Assembly (NCBI GenBank): GCA_008711295.1
Contig: VUYV01000101.1
Coordinates: 2,500,583 to 2,564,582 of the forward strand
Source: Anarhynchus alexandrinus
Taxonomy: Eukaryota > Chordata > Aves > Charadriiformes > Charadriidae
Direction of reading: 5' to 3'
DNA: 64,000 nt
In this document: positions 46,703-58,767 of the stretch, piece after piece
Layout of the letters: each line of letters begins with the position of its first letter
Numbering within the stretch: position 1 is the stretch's first letter
Notes under the pieces: model-generated
Told to the model about the DNA's origin: nothing
Databases searched by the model: none
Seen by the model: only the letters and a program-made list of their open reading frames with translations
Translations under genes and position numbers: made by a program

Positions 46703-49700
46703 AGTGATGGAAACTATCACTTGCTTCTTACTGCAGCCTTCAGTTAACCGTCTGCATCTGCAGGGCATGGAGAACAGGGGAATAGAGAAAAGAGCACACT
46801 AGCTTTTCAAAATGGAAAAATTTGTCTTCCAGAGCAATAACCTGCATTGGGAGGAGTAGAGACAGCAGCCGAACAGAAGTGATGGGGGAGCAGGAAATTG
46901 CACAGTCCGCTCAGAAGAGATCAGCATTGGTGCTCCTGTCAGCCAGCTTTTGCAGGAGGAAAAAAAAAAAAAAAAAAGAAGAAAAGGCTGAATGTGGGAT
47001 TCAGATTTAAATTCAGACCCCTACATTTAGGTTTCAGCCACGTCAGCCCACAGGATGTGAACCAGGATCAGAGTTCAGCTGCTAAAACATAGAAACCTCA
47101 TACCATATGACCTGCCTTAGAGCATCTGAAATGTCTGTGTGTGGGTAGTGGATGTGACAAAGGGCTGGAGCTTTTGGGACATTTGGAGGCCCGGTGGGAT
47201 TTCCCATAGTTCCTAAAAAGATGCTAGCTGACTATCTAGCACTAGGCAACCGATTTATACCCTGACTAGCCCCTATGATAGCCAACAGAGAGCTTGAGTC
47301 ATTTGCCCACATTTGGTGCTATCAGAAGTGCTCTGGAGTGAGCACCTGAGACAGCTGCAAGGCATGGGCAGGTATCACACAGGATTGATTAGGGTCACAC
47401 ACATCCTGGAAGGGCATCTGGAGATCAGGCAGGATGCCTCAGAGCTGCCCAAATGGCACTGGACACCTACAAGTGAGCAACTGATTCCAACTTAGAATTA
47501 AATCAGACTTCATTGAAGTACAGAGACTTGTTCACCTCACTAAAGTCACATTTGCTGAACTGAACAGCTCTCCATATGCACTACCTGTACCCCCACTGTG
47601 CAGAGATTAGGGATCTTGTTCACAAGGTGGACGTTGTTGGTTCACCTACATTTTTAGGTGTCTGGAGCTGGAATGTAGTATGACAGTTAATATGTTTTAT
47701 TTGAAAGAATCTTGGCCTACGTGTCAGATGTAAGCAGGACTGTGGATTCCAGTTAAAAAAAATGCCTGGAGCTCCTACAGAAACTGCCTATAGTCCCAGA
47801 TAGGGCTGTTTTATCCATGCACACTGAATCCCCCTGTTTTACAAGTGAATCCTGGATACCCCAGCTGGCTGACTGCTTCTAGGAAGGCTGGCACCTGAAG
47901 GTTAGATGCTGCAAAGTGCTGCACTGCAATGCTCAAGTGCCCATGGTGGATTTGAATGTCTATCTGTATTTAGGACCCTAAGCAGCTTTGTAATTTCTTC
48001 CCTTATGGATTTAAAGGAATAAACAAAAGATAGGACTGAGCTTCTTTTTTCCCAAATTGTGTAAACCACAGATGCTTTGTATTTAATAAAAGGTACCACT
48101 TGATGTTGGCTTCCTGTGGTCCTTTTTATTAAGTGTTACTTTTCAATGCACCCTATGAGAGAATAATAATAAGCTCTGCCACACTTGCTGCACAGAACCC
48201 ATTAAAATCATCATCTGTCCTTGCCCTGTGAAAATGTGCCCCCTGAGACGTGGTATGAACATTGATTTTCAGAAAATAAAGAATAAAATTACCAGCCAAA
48301 GAAGCTTCATACTTTTTCTTACGNGTCTAAAAGTCTAAATGTCAAAGGTCACATGCACCATGGTGGTACTTTGTCTACCACATTGCAAAGTATGGTGAAA
48401 ACTGAAGTAACCTGACTGATACTTGTCAAACTGAAAATTCAAATGCCTATTTGTATGCTCTCCGATTTCATAAAATTGGACTCAAAGTTGTCGTCCCTCA
48501 TGTTTTGACCAGAAACTCAGAAACTCTTCAGGGAGTCATGTCAAAAAAATTCAGTCCAGAGCACATCAAATGTCACTTTTTAGTGACTCTGAACTGTGGA
48601 GAAATGGTGAAAGTCTGTCTTTGTTTCTGTAACTGATCTGGTGAATAACACTGGGAAAATCCTCCTCCTCCTGGTGCTGCTCTGTCTATGGCTACAGGGA
48701 ACAGTGTTGTGTTTGGCTGCAAAGCGCCTTGAGAGCTGCAGGTCCAGCTCCAGGATTTGCAAGCGCTGTTAGACTACTCTATTGCCAACAGAAGCGATGG
48801 GACCAGAGTCACAACAGAGTTAACGTGACAGCTAGATAGAGCAGCAAACAGGTAAAAAAAAGTACAGGGTTTTGAACAGTGGTTTTGGTCTGCTTCATTC
48901 CACAGCAACGACTGCCATTAAAAATCTGGAAAAGACCTATTAATAATGCAGGAAAGGAAGAAAATTAAAATGGTTAAGGCTGTGTTGATATAAGGTATTA
49001 AGGAAGGCTTTTACTTTAATGATATCCTTAATCCTTTTCTTTTTCACTGAAAAGTTTTATAAGGAAAGCTCTTGTATGACTATATTTTAGTCTGTATTTG
49101 AAAAGATTAATTCCTTGCTTTCAGGGGGAAAAAACAGTTGAGACGGAGGAGAGCTCCAGTTGCTGCTGCTAAACCTGCTTCCTCTGGAGCCGACCAAGAG
49201 CAACACACAGCATAAGACAGAGCAGCAGAGCTGCAGCCCTTGTCCCCGGTGAAGCCTGCTGCTTGCAAGCCCGCTGCTGGAAGCAGCCCGAGCTGCAGGC
49301 AGCTCCTCGGTCACCGCACCGATGCTGGTGCTGTCCCTGGACCGATAGCCCTCGCTGGCACTGCCATGCCCCCAGACCTGTCTCGATGCTCTTGACTCTG
49401 GAGGCAGCACTGCCTGTGACCCCATTGCTTTGCAGGACTGTGCTTTCTGGGTCCAGATTGCTCTTGTGGCACTGAAGGAAGTTAGGAGACTGGCACTGAG
49501 TTGCTGCCTTTTGAAGGATGTTATTGGAAGGCGTAACGGTTCTTGGTGCAAAGACCCCAGAATAGGCTTTTAATGAGCTTCTTCCAGGGCTGGAGGCAAA
49601 AGCACCAGCTGACTGAGTTCAGTTTACAAGTCTGTTAATTAACTCAGATGAGGCTAATTAGGACAGCACCACAGCACCATGACCATGCTCCTTGCAGGGG

Positions 49701-50875
49701 CTGTAAGAATCTATTTGTCCAGCTGTGTACCCTGCCGTGCTCACTCACTGCAGCTCCACATTAAATCTTGAGAACGTCTCCCTGTTTGGCAGGGATCAGG
49801 GGACCGTGGGCACCTCGGAGGGGCTGAGCCCGTGCAGCAGGCAGGTACCTGCAGTACTCACAGGCCAAGAGCTCACACTTCTCCTGCATCTACCCCCAGG
49901 CCAGTCACACCCACCAAGTTTGATGTAAAAGACCAAGATGGATTTTGTTGCCTTAAAAACTGCTAAGTACAGGCCATTCACAGAAGACCTTAGACCTCTC
50001 AGATCAATCTGTCTCCTTACGTGCACAAAGACAGAGATCGATAAATACAGGTTTTGTTGTTTCAGGTTGAAAAAGTTAACTGCTTTTCAGCTGATTCTAG
50101 CACCTCCATTTATAGGTAGTGACTTATCTTTGCCTGAGTTGTCAGACAGTGTGTCATGCCTGTATTAGTCATAATTTAGTTATATGTTTCTGCATAATTT
50201 TGATGTATGTCAAATATGATTCATCTGGGATGCTACTTCTACTATCACGCAGCACTTACCCAACTGATATTTCAGGATAACACAGGTCTTGGGAGACCCT
50301 TAGAATAGGAAACATATTAAAGCACCAGAAGAAAATAAAAAGGTGGGAAAAAGTTGCACCGAGACTGTGAAGATTGTGATTAAAAAAGGACAAAAAGGTG
50401 TAAATGAACAGGTGCTATGTGTGCAACTCAAGCATTTTAGTCAACAGTCAGTCATCTGGGGTTCCACAATATTAACCTGCGGATACCTTCACAGAGAAAA
50501 TCATCACAACTCAGGACAGGCATCTAAAATAAATAAGAAAAATTGCCCTCTTGAGATACCCTTTCTCTCTCTTTTTTACAATAAAGTGAGCCTAGACAGC
50601 TAGTTACATTTTGAGAAGTCAAGAGTTCAGCAGATAAACCCCACTTAAGCTAACTCAAAATGGAAAGAACAAAGACATAGGTTAAATTCCATTTGTATCT
50701 TAGGCTTTCTTGAATGTTTAGAAGCTGTGAACAAATAACACATATGCTGCTCAAGTGCCCTTTGCTTCTCCCACTAACTGACATACCTGGACAGGGCACA
50801 GGTGGAGCGGTCACCAGTGACACTGCCGCTGAACAAACCAAGCCTGAGTCCTACAGGGAATGTGTGAGGTGGGAA
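46703..50875. other. Non-coding DNA, mixed composition
   Basis: No gene recognised. It contains an A run at about 46961-46977 (part of an A/G-rich tract), a single undetermined base at 48324, and a GC-rich CpG-containing patch at about 49140-49440. A 154-codon minus frame at 49087-49551 is probably a by-product of that GC-rich composition. Confidence 0.5.
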
Positions 50876-51271
50876 CCTCATTAAGTTCCGCAAGGCCAAG
50901 TGCAAGGTCCTGCACCTGGGTTGGGGCAATCCCCAGTATCAGTACAGACTGGGCCATGAATGGATTGAGAGCAGCTCTGTAGAGAAGGACTTGGGGATAC
51001 TGCTGGTTGAAAAATTGGACACGAGCAACTGAAAGGGGGTAGATTTAGACTGGACAGAAGGAAGAATTTTTATGATGAGTGTGGTGAGACACTGGAACAG
51101 GTTGCCCAGAGAAACTGTGGCTATCCCATCCCTGGAAGTATTCAAGGCCAGGTTGGATGGGGCTTTAAGCAACGTGATCTAGTGAAAGACGACCCTGCTC
51201 ATGGTGGGGGGGTTGGACTAGATGATCTTTAAAGATCCCTTCCAACCCAAACTATTGTGTTATTCTATGAA
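50876..51271 (+). mobile_element. CR1 LINE 3' fragment with internal deletion
   Basis: A + strand CR1. It starts at the sequence coding [11 protein letters not shown] (about 50899) and keeps the segment coding [10 protein letters not shown]. After about 51030 it jumps directly to the region coding GRFRLDRRKNF and the 3' end. The piece normally holding the [11 protein letters not shown] region is missing. The 3' end is TTGGACTAGATGATCTTTAA and CCCTTCCAACCC, with a degenerate tail at 51255-51271. Confidence 0.88.
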
Positions 51272-51683
51272 GAGATGCAAAGCCCCAAGTCTTCCACCTC
51301 AGTGATGTATGATTTCAGAGACACCAGGAATGCCTAAGGATTCAAATTCCCTGCTTCACCAGCAGAAGCCATTAGCTGTTTAAAACATCACTGATCATCT
51401 CAAAGCATCACTTGACAGTTACCCTGTGACACAAACTCTTCAGTTGCTGCTATGTGGTGTGTACAGAGCTGCCAGAAGGTAGACAATGGCCAGGAGTTTA
51501 ATATGCAAGTCTTTTGAAAGACAAGCACAGTCACAGCTCCTGAACGTTTTTCAAATGTTACTAAGCCTTCCTTCACCTGTGCTGCCATGAGGATGAACCT
51601 TCTGTGGCAATGGCCAGAGCACACCTCAGTTGGGGATATTTCACCCACAGGCAGAAGGACAGCACCATATACATGTAAACAAA
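51272..51683. other. Spacer between two CR1 fragments
   Basis: About 410 bp with nothing recognised. It is not CR1 and separates two + strand CR1 3' fragments of the same tail type. Confidence 0.55.
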
Positions 51684-51957
51684 TAGGATAGGATGAGTGG
51701 TAATGGATTCAAACCAGAAGAGGGTAGATTTAGAATAGATATTAGGAAAAAAAAATTCACTCTGAGTGTCGTGAGGCACTGGAACAAATTGCCCAGGGAA
51801 GTTGTGGAGGCCCCATCCCTCGAAGTGTTCAAGGCCAGGTTGGATGGGGCTTTGAGCAACCTGGGCTAGTAGAAGGTGTCCCTGCCCACGGCAGGGGGGT
51901 TGGAACTAGATGATCTTTAAGGTCCCTTCCAACCCAAACCATTCTATGATTCTGTGA
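51684..51957 (+). mobile_element. CR1 LINE 3' fragment
   Basis: A + strand CR1 3' end. AATGGATTCAAACCAGAAGA, then GTCGTGAGGCACTGGAACAA, then GAAGTTGTGGAGGCCCCATC, ending in CCATTCTATGATTCTGTGAA. It is closely related to the 1563-5159 and 50876-51271 copies. Confidence 0.93.
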
Positions 51958-52799
51958 AATGGCAGAGAGGCAAAATAAACATCCATCTTTATAGACTAGT
52001 AGATAGATACAATTAAGTTCAAAAGCTTTCTCTCTGATTTCATGGAGGGACTTCAACATTCCTGTGAATGCACAGAGCAGTGGGATTACAGATGTCCTTC
52101 TCTCTGTCCAAATGAAGGTTTAATTCCTGATGCAAAGTACGATGCTCCAGCAGGAGACCCTGAAAAAGCCCCATTCCTAATAGTCAATACCCAAACATAT
52201 AAGCACTGTGGATTCAGGTTCCCATATTGACTCAGAAAACACAGAGATTCTCTCAAGCTGAGATTTCATCAGTGAGGTATGATGTGGTGTGTCGGGATAA
52301 GAAACCAGGCATGAAAACCTGAAGTGGCTGGTAACACTTACCTGTTTCAGTGGGAAGACTTGGTGGGCAAATATGTATGGAAATGTTAACAGTTATAACT
52401 AATTTCCTTCTTGGTAGGTCAGCACTGCCCATTTGTTCTCCAGAATAAAGCCCAAAGCCTGTCTTTAGAAAGGGACTGTCTGTGACAGCTTTACTGAAAA
52501 ACTGTACCATGACTAGAGATCCATTAATCACAGTGTGACTGTAACAACTTAAAATGAAATCAATCCAAAATAATTGAAGCCTTTCTAAAGATCTGACTCA
52601 GGTTCTTGCATTGATTCTGGTCATGTCCAGCTGAGATCAGATGAGGGAATGATGACTTACTCAATTTATATACTTATTCTCTAAGTCAGCTAAGTATGCG
52701 TGCTGCCAATTATTTATACTTGAAAATCCTACTTTTAAATAAAGGTACTTAAAAACTGTAACATCAATAATAAATTAAAATTTTGCCCCTCCTTAATAT
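51958..52799. other. AT-rich non-coding DNA
   Basis: No gene or classifiable repeat seen. Confidence 0.55.
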
Positions 52800-54310
52800 A
52801 GATATAGATACAGAGTTATAGTTCACAAAGGCTGGGACTGAAGAGCACTTAGATCACCCATTCCCTGTCCCTCCCCAAGGCAGGTTCAGCTATGCTTATG
52901 CCAGTCTTGACAGATGTTTTAAGACTTATATCTTTTTGTCCTTTTCACAGAAAATATGGGGAAGACCTTATTCCCTTTGTCTTTATAGCTAATTTTTTGA
53001 AATGTGATCTCATGTCTGCCTTAAGCTGTTTCTTTTCTAAACCAAAGAACTCCAAGCCTTCCTTTAGCTTTTCCTCATTCACAGTATTTTCTAAATCCTG
53101 CTTGCCATGCACTTACCTCCAGCAATGTATGTTTTATTGGAATTAGGTAATAAACACCTCTCACAGGCCGACTCATGTTTTACCAGGATCAAATAGGAAG
53201 AATTATTTCATGTCTCTCACCCATAATAGCCCTATTTATACATCCAAGGACACATCTTTTATCACAGTGGCACAACATTACTACTGCTTGCTTACCTGGT
53301 GTGCCACGGTTATCCCTGTGCCATTGGCAGAGCTGCTGTCCGGCCAGTTGTTCTCTACCCTGTATTTGTGCAACCTGCAGGTCGCACTTGGTTCTTGCTC
53401 TTGAGGAAACGTGCCCTGTTTGAGTTGCACCATTTCTTCAATGGGCCTTGAGTAGCTGAAGCTCGGTTCCTACTCTCCCACCGCCCTTCCCAGTCGGTGC
53501 AGTCCCTCACCCAGGCTGCTCAGGAGGATATTGAAGAGAAGATATTGGCCGAGAAGAGATTCCTGTGGATTTCCCTTCAATGCATCCTTCCCACCTAGCA
53601 TTGAACATTCAATAATTATTCTCTGGGAAGATTTCCAACATCAGTCCATCCACCTAAGAGTTGTGTATTTTCCTAGTTTGTCTTCAAAAATATTAAATGA
53701 GATATCTATAAGAGCCTTTGTAACATAGAGCTTGCCACTGGGTTGCGTTAGATTGGTTTGAGGTATATTTGACAAAATATATTTGCTGAATGTTTTCTTT
53801 CTCTTATCTTCTAGGTGTTTACACAAGGTTTGCTTCATTATATTTCAGTTTCTTTCTGGAAATTGAAAGTATCTAAGCTCAGAATTCCTTGGCTGGGGGG
53901 GACAACAACTTCCCCCTTTTTTTTTGTCTTTTTCCAGTCTTCTGGAAGCTTAACTCAGCTCCAGCTCCCTCAGATTTTCAACAGTAACTACCTGCAGTTT
54001 TGAAAGTCCTTCATTCCCTCAGATGATGTAGGGTAAATTTTTGTGTTCTCTAACTTGTGTTTTTTAAAGCTAGCCACCTGATTAAAATCAACCTTTTCAG
54101 TGAAGGCTGTTGCCAAAAAGGCAATGAAAATTCTGACCTTCTTACTGTCATCCGCTAATAGCTTTCCATTTCTGTTGAGTGGTAGTCTGATGCCTTCCTT
54201 GCCTTTTTTCTCCTCAGCTAATTCACTTTCTAAAAACCTTTCTTGTCATTCTTTGCGTATGTTTTGCATTGGCCCCTTTTATCTCATGCTCATCTATTCA
54301 TATTTTGCTT
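52800..54310 (-). mobile_element. Very old CR1-type LINE fossil, about 1.5 kb
   Basis: On + strand text, antisense to the element, the blocks follow an ancient sauropsid CR1 consensus, as I recall it, for 1.5 kb from the 3' end inward: CCCCAAGGCAGGTTCAGCTA (about 52873), GACAGATGTTTTAAGACTTA, TCTTTTCTAAACCAAAGAAC (about 53031), TTAGCTTTTCCTCATTCACA, CGGCCAGTTGTTCTCTACCC (about 53341), GGATATTGAAGAGAAGATAT (about 53525), TTTTCCTAGTTTGTCTTCAA (about 53668), TATCTTCTAGGTGTTTACAC (about 53806), TTTCCAGTCTTCTGG (about 53931), AACCTTTTCAGTGAAGGCTG (about 54091) and CTTACTGTCATCCGCTAATA (about 54140). The order covers the 3' end, RT core and linker. No frame is open. It contains no young CR1 features. 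Confidence 0.65.
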
Positions 54311-54600
54311 AAATTTCTTTTGTTTGGCAGGTGAGGGGGGGAGGGGGGAGGAAAAAGATACTTTATTCCTGTGCTTGTGGGTCAGTGAAGAACTGGTGAT
54401 TTAGTCAGGCTTCTCTCTTACACCACTTCCAGGCTGTGGACTAACTTGCTGTGTGGTAACATCCTTGTTATGATTTTGGTTCATATGTACAAAGACTCAA
54501 CAGGCTTATGTGGCTACTGCTGCATAACATTAACTGAACATTTTTGTTCAATTTCCTTGTATCACTAGAGAAAAGCACAATTCTCCACAATTCTGCACAG

Positions 54601-54781
54601 GAGCAATGCCATTACAAAACAGCATACGTGACTTCTGAAATGGGCAGTGACATACTCTCAACCAGGCACACATCTCACCTTGGAAGTNGGGAGCGATGCC
54701 ATTACAAAACAGCATACGTGGCTTCTGAAATGGGCAGTGACATATAAACTCTCAACCAGGCACACATCTCACCTTGGAAGT
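54601..54781 (+). repeat. 90-bp tandem duplication containing an undetermined base
   Basis: Copy 1 is 54601-54687 and copy 2 is 54691-54781. They are nearly identical, apart from two base changes (CAATGCC/CGATGCC and GACTTCTG/GGCTTCTG) and a 4-base insertion (TAAA) in copy 2. A single N lies between them at 54688. Confidence 0.95.
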
Positions 54782-54917
54782 AACAACTAACTGCTGAGTT
54801 GATTCAGTCAGTGATTTAAAGCATCCATAATTCCACCCTCATTTGTGCAGTCCCAAATCACCCAGCCTACTTGGCCAGATAGAAAAAGACCCTCCACCAA
54901 CAAAACCCAACCCTCCT

Positions 54918-54949
54918 CCAAAACAAAAACAAACAAACAAACAAACAAA
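54918..54949 (+). repeat. CAAA-type simple repeat
   Basis: A short run of AAAC/CAAA units (AACAAACAAACAAACAAACA core). Confidence 0.9.
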
Positions 54950-57219
54950 ACATAGCTCCATTTAATTATCTAGAGTAGACAGTCCAGAGGTTTATGCTGG
55001 CAGCAGGAGGATGGATGTTACAGACATCATGCAAGTTAACATGGTCAGCAAGTACATTTAATGTGCTCTCAGCTACTCTGGAACTGTTGCTCCAGAAGAG
55101 TTCAGTTTATTTTACAGCTTTATTTTACAGCTTTATTTACAGCACTAATTTTACAGCCTGGATGCCTGAGATATCCAAGGGCAACTCAATTTGCAGCTGA
55201 CGCCTATGGCTGGGCAACCAAACCCCAACTCTAAATCTCAGTGAGAGGAATCCCATCCAAAATTCTAAAATCTGGTTTGAATTCCAGACAAATCAAAAGC
55301 TGAATGAACCTTTGCACATAGGAACTGAAACTGTAAAAGGCATTAAAACCTTAAAAAATTTTACTAAAATTGTGCTTGAAGAAGAACTGCTATTTAACTA
55401 TTGCAAAATTCATCCAGAAGTCCTTCCTTTGCAGCCAGAACAAGAGCCATGTCCCCAGAGGATTCACGGGACTCCTGAGTATGCCCATGAAGAGATCAAA
55501 GAGCATTTTTAGAGTATTACTGGTGAAAGAATACAAGAAGCTGTTCCTCTCTGCAGTGATTTCAATTTTGCCTTTAAGGCTACATAACAGGAAGAATTTT
55601 TAAAACTTAATCTACGCTTGAGAGTGCTTTTGTTTTGTCAGTTTATGGACAACATGTCTTTAAGATTGATGACATCCAAAGCTATATGCAAGGCAAGAAT
55701 TAAGATAATGAACAAAGAGGGCTATGAGGGTAAAACAGGGCTAACAAGTGATATTAGGAAGTGGAGTCCAACACATACACACCTTAGTTGTCAGCTGCTT
55801 TCCAAAGGCATTAGTGAAAATAACTGAGGCACCTGGCCCCGGGGAGACTCCTGTGGAGTCAGTCGTACTGAGTACATCCTTCCCATTCAACTGTGCTCTC
55901 TAGGGGTGTATTTTACTCTAGCAGAGCAACACTTCAGTATGCTTTTTCACATTTATGGAGGGATGGATATATAAATGTGGATGGTGTAGACAGACACATG
56001 CTTCTCTGCCTGTGTCTGCTCTAAGCTCTCCAGACACAAATTAGCTCTGACGCAGAAGTCCTACGGTGTTATGCAGGATCCACGTCAGCAAGACTGATTG
56101 GCTCAGGCTAAAAACTGTATACAGCATCTAGATCGGAACTGGTGCCTTCCTAGATAGCTCAGAGAGTGTCAACTCAGCCTACAGTGAGCTGTAGGCCTTC
56201 CCACTGTGTGTAAAGACTAAGTGGTGTCCTTTGAAGTAGGTCATGGGCTCCTCATTACCGATGCCTCTGCCTTAGCTGCATGGGTAACCTGGCACAGGTC
56301 ACCAACCTTGTGCATTTGTACACATCAGGCTCTTGGAATCCCACTCTGCAAGGATGGGCTCCTAGTATTCTTCACATTGCATGAACAGCAAAGGTGCAGC
56401 CCTCACGTAAGTGAGTAGATGCGATATTGTTCCTGTTCATGATAGTTCAGTTAACTTTTGTTGATGCCATGCCCCCATAGCAACCTCTTGCAAATGAAGA
56501 GGCAAACAGATGGAAAGAGAGCTTTCGTTTTGAAGCCTGTTTCTTGCATCTTTGTTTCCACATTCATCATTGCCACACAATACTTGCCAAGTTAAAGAAT
56601 CGTTGCTTCTATTTGTTCATTTGAGCGTAAAGACACAGTTCTGTGGCCTTATACAGCTATCTAATTATTTTGAATAAACACAATAAGAGTGAAAGTAACT
56701 GCAAAAAAGTCAGCCAAAGCATATAATTTTCACCCTTTTCTTTGCTTAATTAATAGTGCATTGGGGCAGGGTATAGTGGATATACCAGATAAGCTTCAGG
56801 ATTATTTTAATCTCAGAAATCTCCTTCCCAGCACTCTTTTTTTTTTTTTTTTACAGCACTAGTTTGTAAACATAATGTATTTCAAGTCTTGAGTTGCATC
56901 ACAATGGATACAGGAAAATAAAGTAAGAGGGCGTTGAGTTTTCTTACAGAGGGGGTCAGTCATTTGTAAGGACCTAAGAAACATCTTCCAGCTGCACAGT
57001 GTCTTGCCAGCCTTGTCCCACTTCCATCTGTACCTGCACTACCTACATAATATGCACTCTCCTACTTTATCATGCTGAGACAGACCTGCTCAGACAGATG
57101 CTGGGCTCACCTGGGGAAAAGCACCTGCCAAGTGAATCCTCATGGATTCTGCAAAGGTACACATAAATACTTCTTATACATGTGAATTACCCACATTATT
57201 CAAATAGTGGTGACTATGT

Positions 57220-58050
57220 ACCCATGAGTTGGGCCACCAAGGAATATCAAAACAATCAGCAAGTGGATCAGGCTGCTAAAATTTTCCAGGCAGATTTGGA
57301 CTGGGAACATAAAGGTGAACTATTCTTAGCTTAGTGGGCCCATGACACTTCAGGTCATCAAGGAAGGGATGCAAATTATAAATGGGCCCGTGACTGAGCA
57401 GTGGATCTAACGATGGACACTATTGCACAGGTTACCCACAACTGTGAAACATGCACCAAAATCAAGCAAGCTAAATGGTTAAAACCTTTGTGGTGTAGGG
57501 GACATTGGCTGAAATATAAGTGTGGGAAGGCTTGGCAAATTGGCTACATCACGCTCCCTCAAACTCTCCAGGGTAAGCACTATGTGCTTATAATGATGGA
57601 AGAAAGCACTGGATGGTTGGAAACCTATGCCGTACCCCATGCCACTGCCCAGAATACCATCCTGGGCCTTGAAAAGCAAGTCTTGTGGTGACATGGCACT
57701 TCAGAAAAAATTCAGTCAGACAACGGGACTCATTTTAAAAACAATCTTATAAATAATTGGGCCAAAGAACATGGCATTGAATGAATATACCATATCCCCT
57801 ATCATGCACCAGCTTCTGGGAAGATTGAGCGATACAATGGACTATTAAAAACCACCCTAAAAACAATAGGGGGTGGAAACTTTAAAAATAGGGACAAGCA
57901 TTTAGTGCAAGCTACCTGGCTAGTTAACACCAGGGTATCCATCAATTGAGCTGGTCCTGTGCAGTCAGACCTTTTGACATACTGTAGAAGGGGATAAAGT
58001 GTGATCAGAGATTTTGTTCCTTTTGGGAAAATCCTTTACCTCTATAAGCA
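57220..58050 (+). pseudogene. pol: Endogenous retrovirus pol remnant (RNase H end and integrase)
   Basis: An orphan retroviral pol piece. A short RNase H C-terminal stretch (about 57236-57290) leads into the integrase zinc finger, with His at 57341-57343 and 57356-57358 and a CETC pair near 57444. In the catalytic core the first Asp position is Gly (57542-57544). The second Asp (in SDNGTHF, 57719-57721) and the Glu (in GKIERYNG, 57827-57829) are intact and have the classic 35-residue spacing. In-frame stops occur at 57332-57334, 57395-57397, 57689-57691, 57782-57784 and near 57947. Homology fades after about 58050. There is no gag, RT or env around it. The class is not resolved by eye; the integrase looks more like ERV-L or related avian elements than alpharetroviruses. 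It cannot be functional. Confidence 0.85.
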
Positions 58051-58150
58051 TTCTTAATCTAGGGAAGACAGAAAAATACAGCAAAGAGCCTGTATGTTGT
58101 GTTTTGTTCTACCAGATCGGATATCATTTTCCTTGTCTTCCTAAAAGTTG

Positions 58151-58767
58151 GCAAAATAAAAGAACACATTTATACGAGTCAAGGGATTTCTAGGTGTCCA
58201 GTGTGAAACAACTAAACCGACTCTGATTTATATATTCAAAAAGTCATTCCTTGCACAATCTACGTAAAATGGAGTTCCTTTGAAGTAGCTTAAATTGGCT
58301 CTCACAAATTGAGGTACTCAACATTTTAGAAAGCTTGGACTAAATACACCTCTACCCATTAAGGAAAAGTAGGTTTATGCTCTTAGGAAAGTTCTAAGGC
58401 CTAATCTTGCAAAACCTTCCATAATTGATGTCAGCCCTTGCTACCACATGTGTATTATTGGGATCAGAGTTTCATTTGTGTACAAGCTAATTCAAAGACC
58501 TTGTTTTCCTTCCTACAACAGAGAACCAGTGTTTTTCTGGAATTAATGATGAGCAAAGGGCTAGTAAGTAGTGACTCATTTGCACTTTGCGTGATCACAC
58601 TCATGCACTTGACCTGTACAGCTAAACCAAGCCATACAATTCAACCTAACAATGTTTAAGTTCAAACATAATTTTCCTGAACACTTTATCTGAGAAATGT
58701 CTACCAATTACAGAATGAGTCATCCAAAAGGAGAAAGAACTGCAGAAATATAAATAAACTACAATGT
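58151..58767. other. Spacer between pol remnant and LTR
   Basis: No gene recognised. There is no polypurine tract immediately before the LTR at 58768, which argues against this being the 3' end of the same provirus. Confidence 0.5.

Larger units (their letters stand above)
54311..57219. other. Non-coding DNA with simple repeats and a local duplication
   Basis: No gene recognised. It contains G runs at 54334-54351, a 90-bp tandem duplication split by an N (54601-54781), a CAAA-type simple repeat (about 54918-54949), a 13-bp tandem repeat (55105-55156) and a T run (about 56836-56853). Confidence 0.55.
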
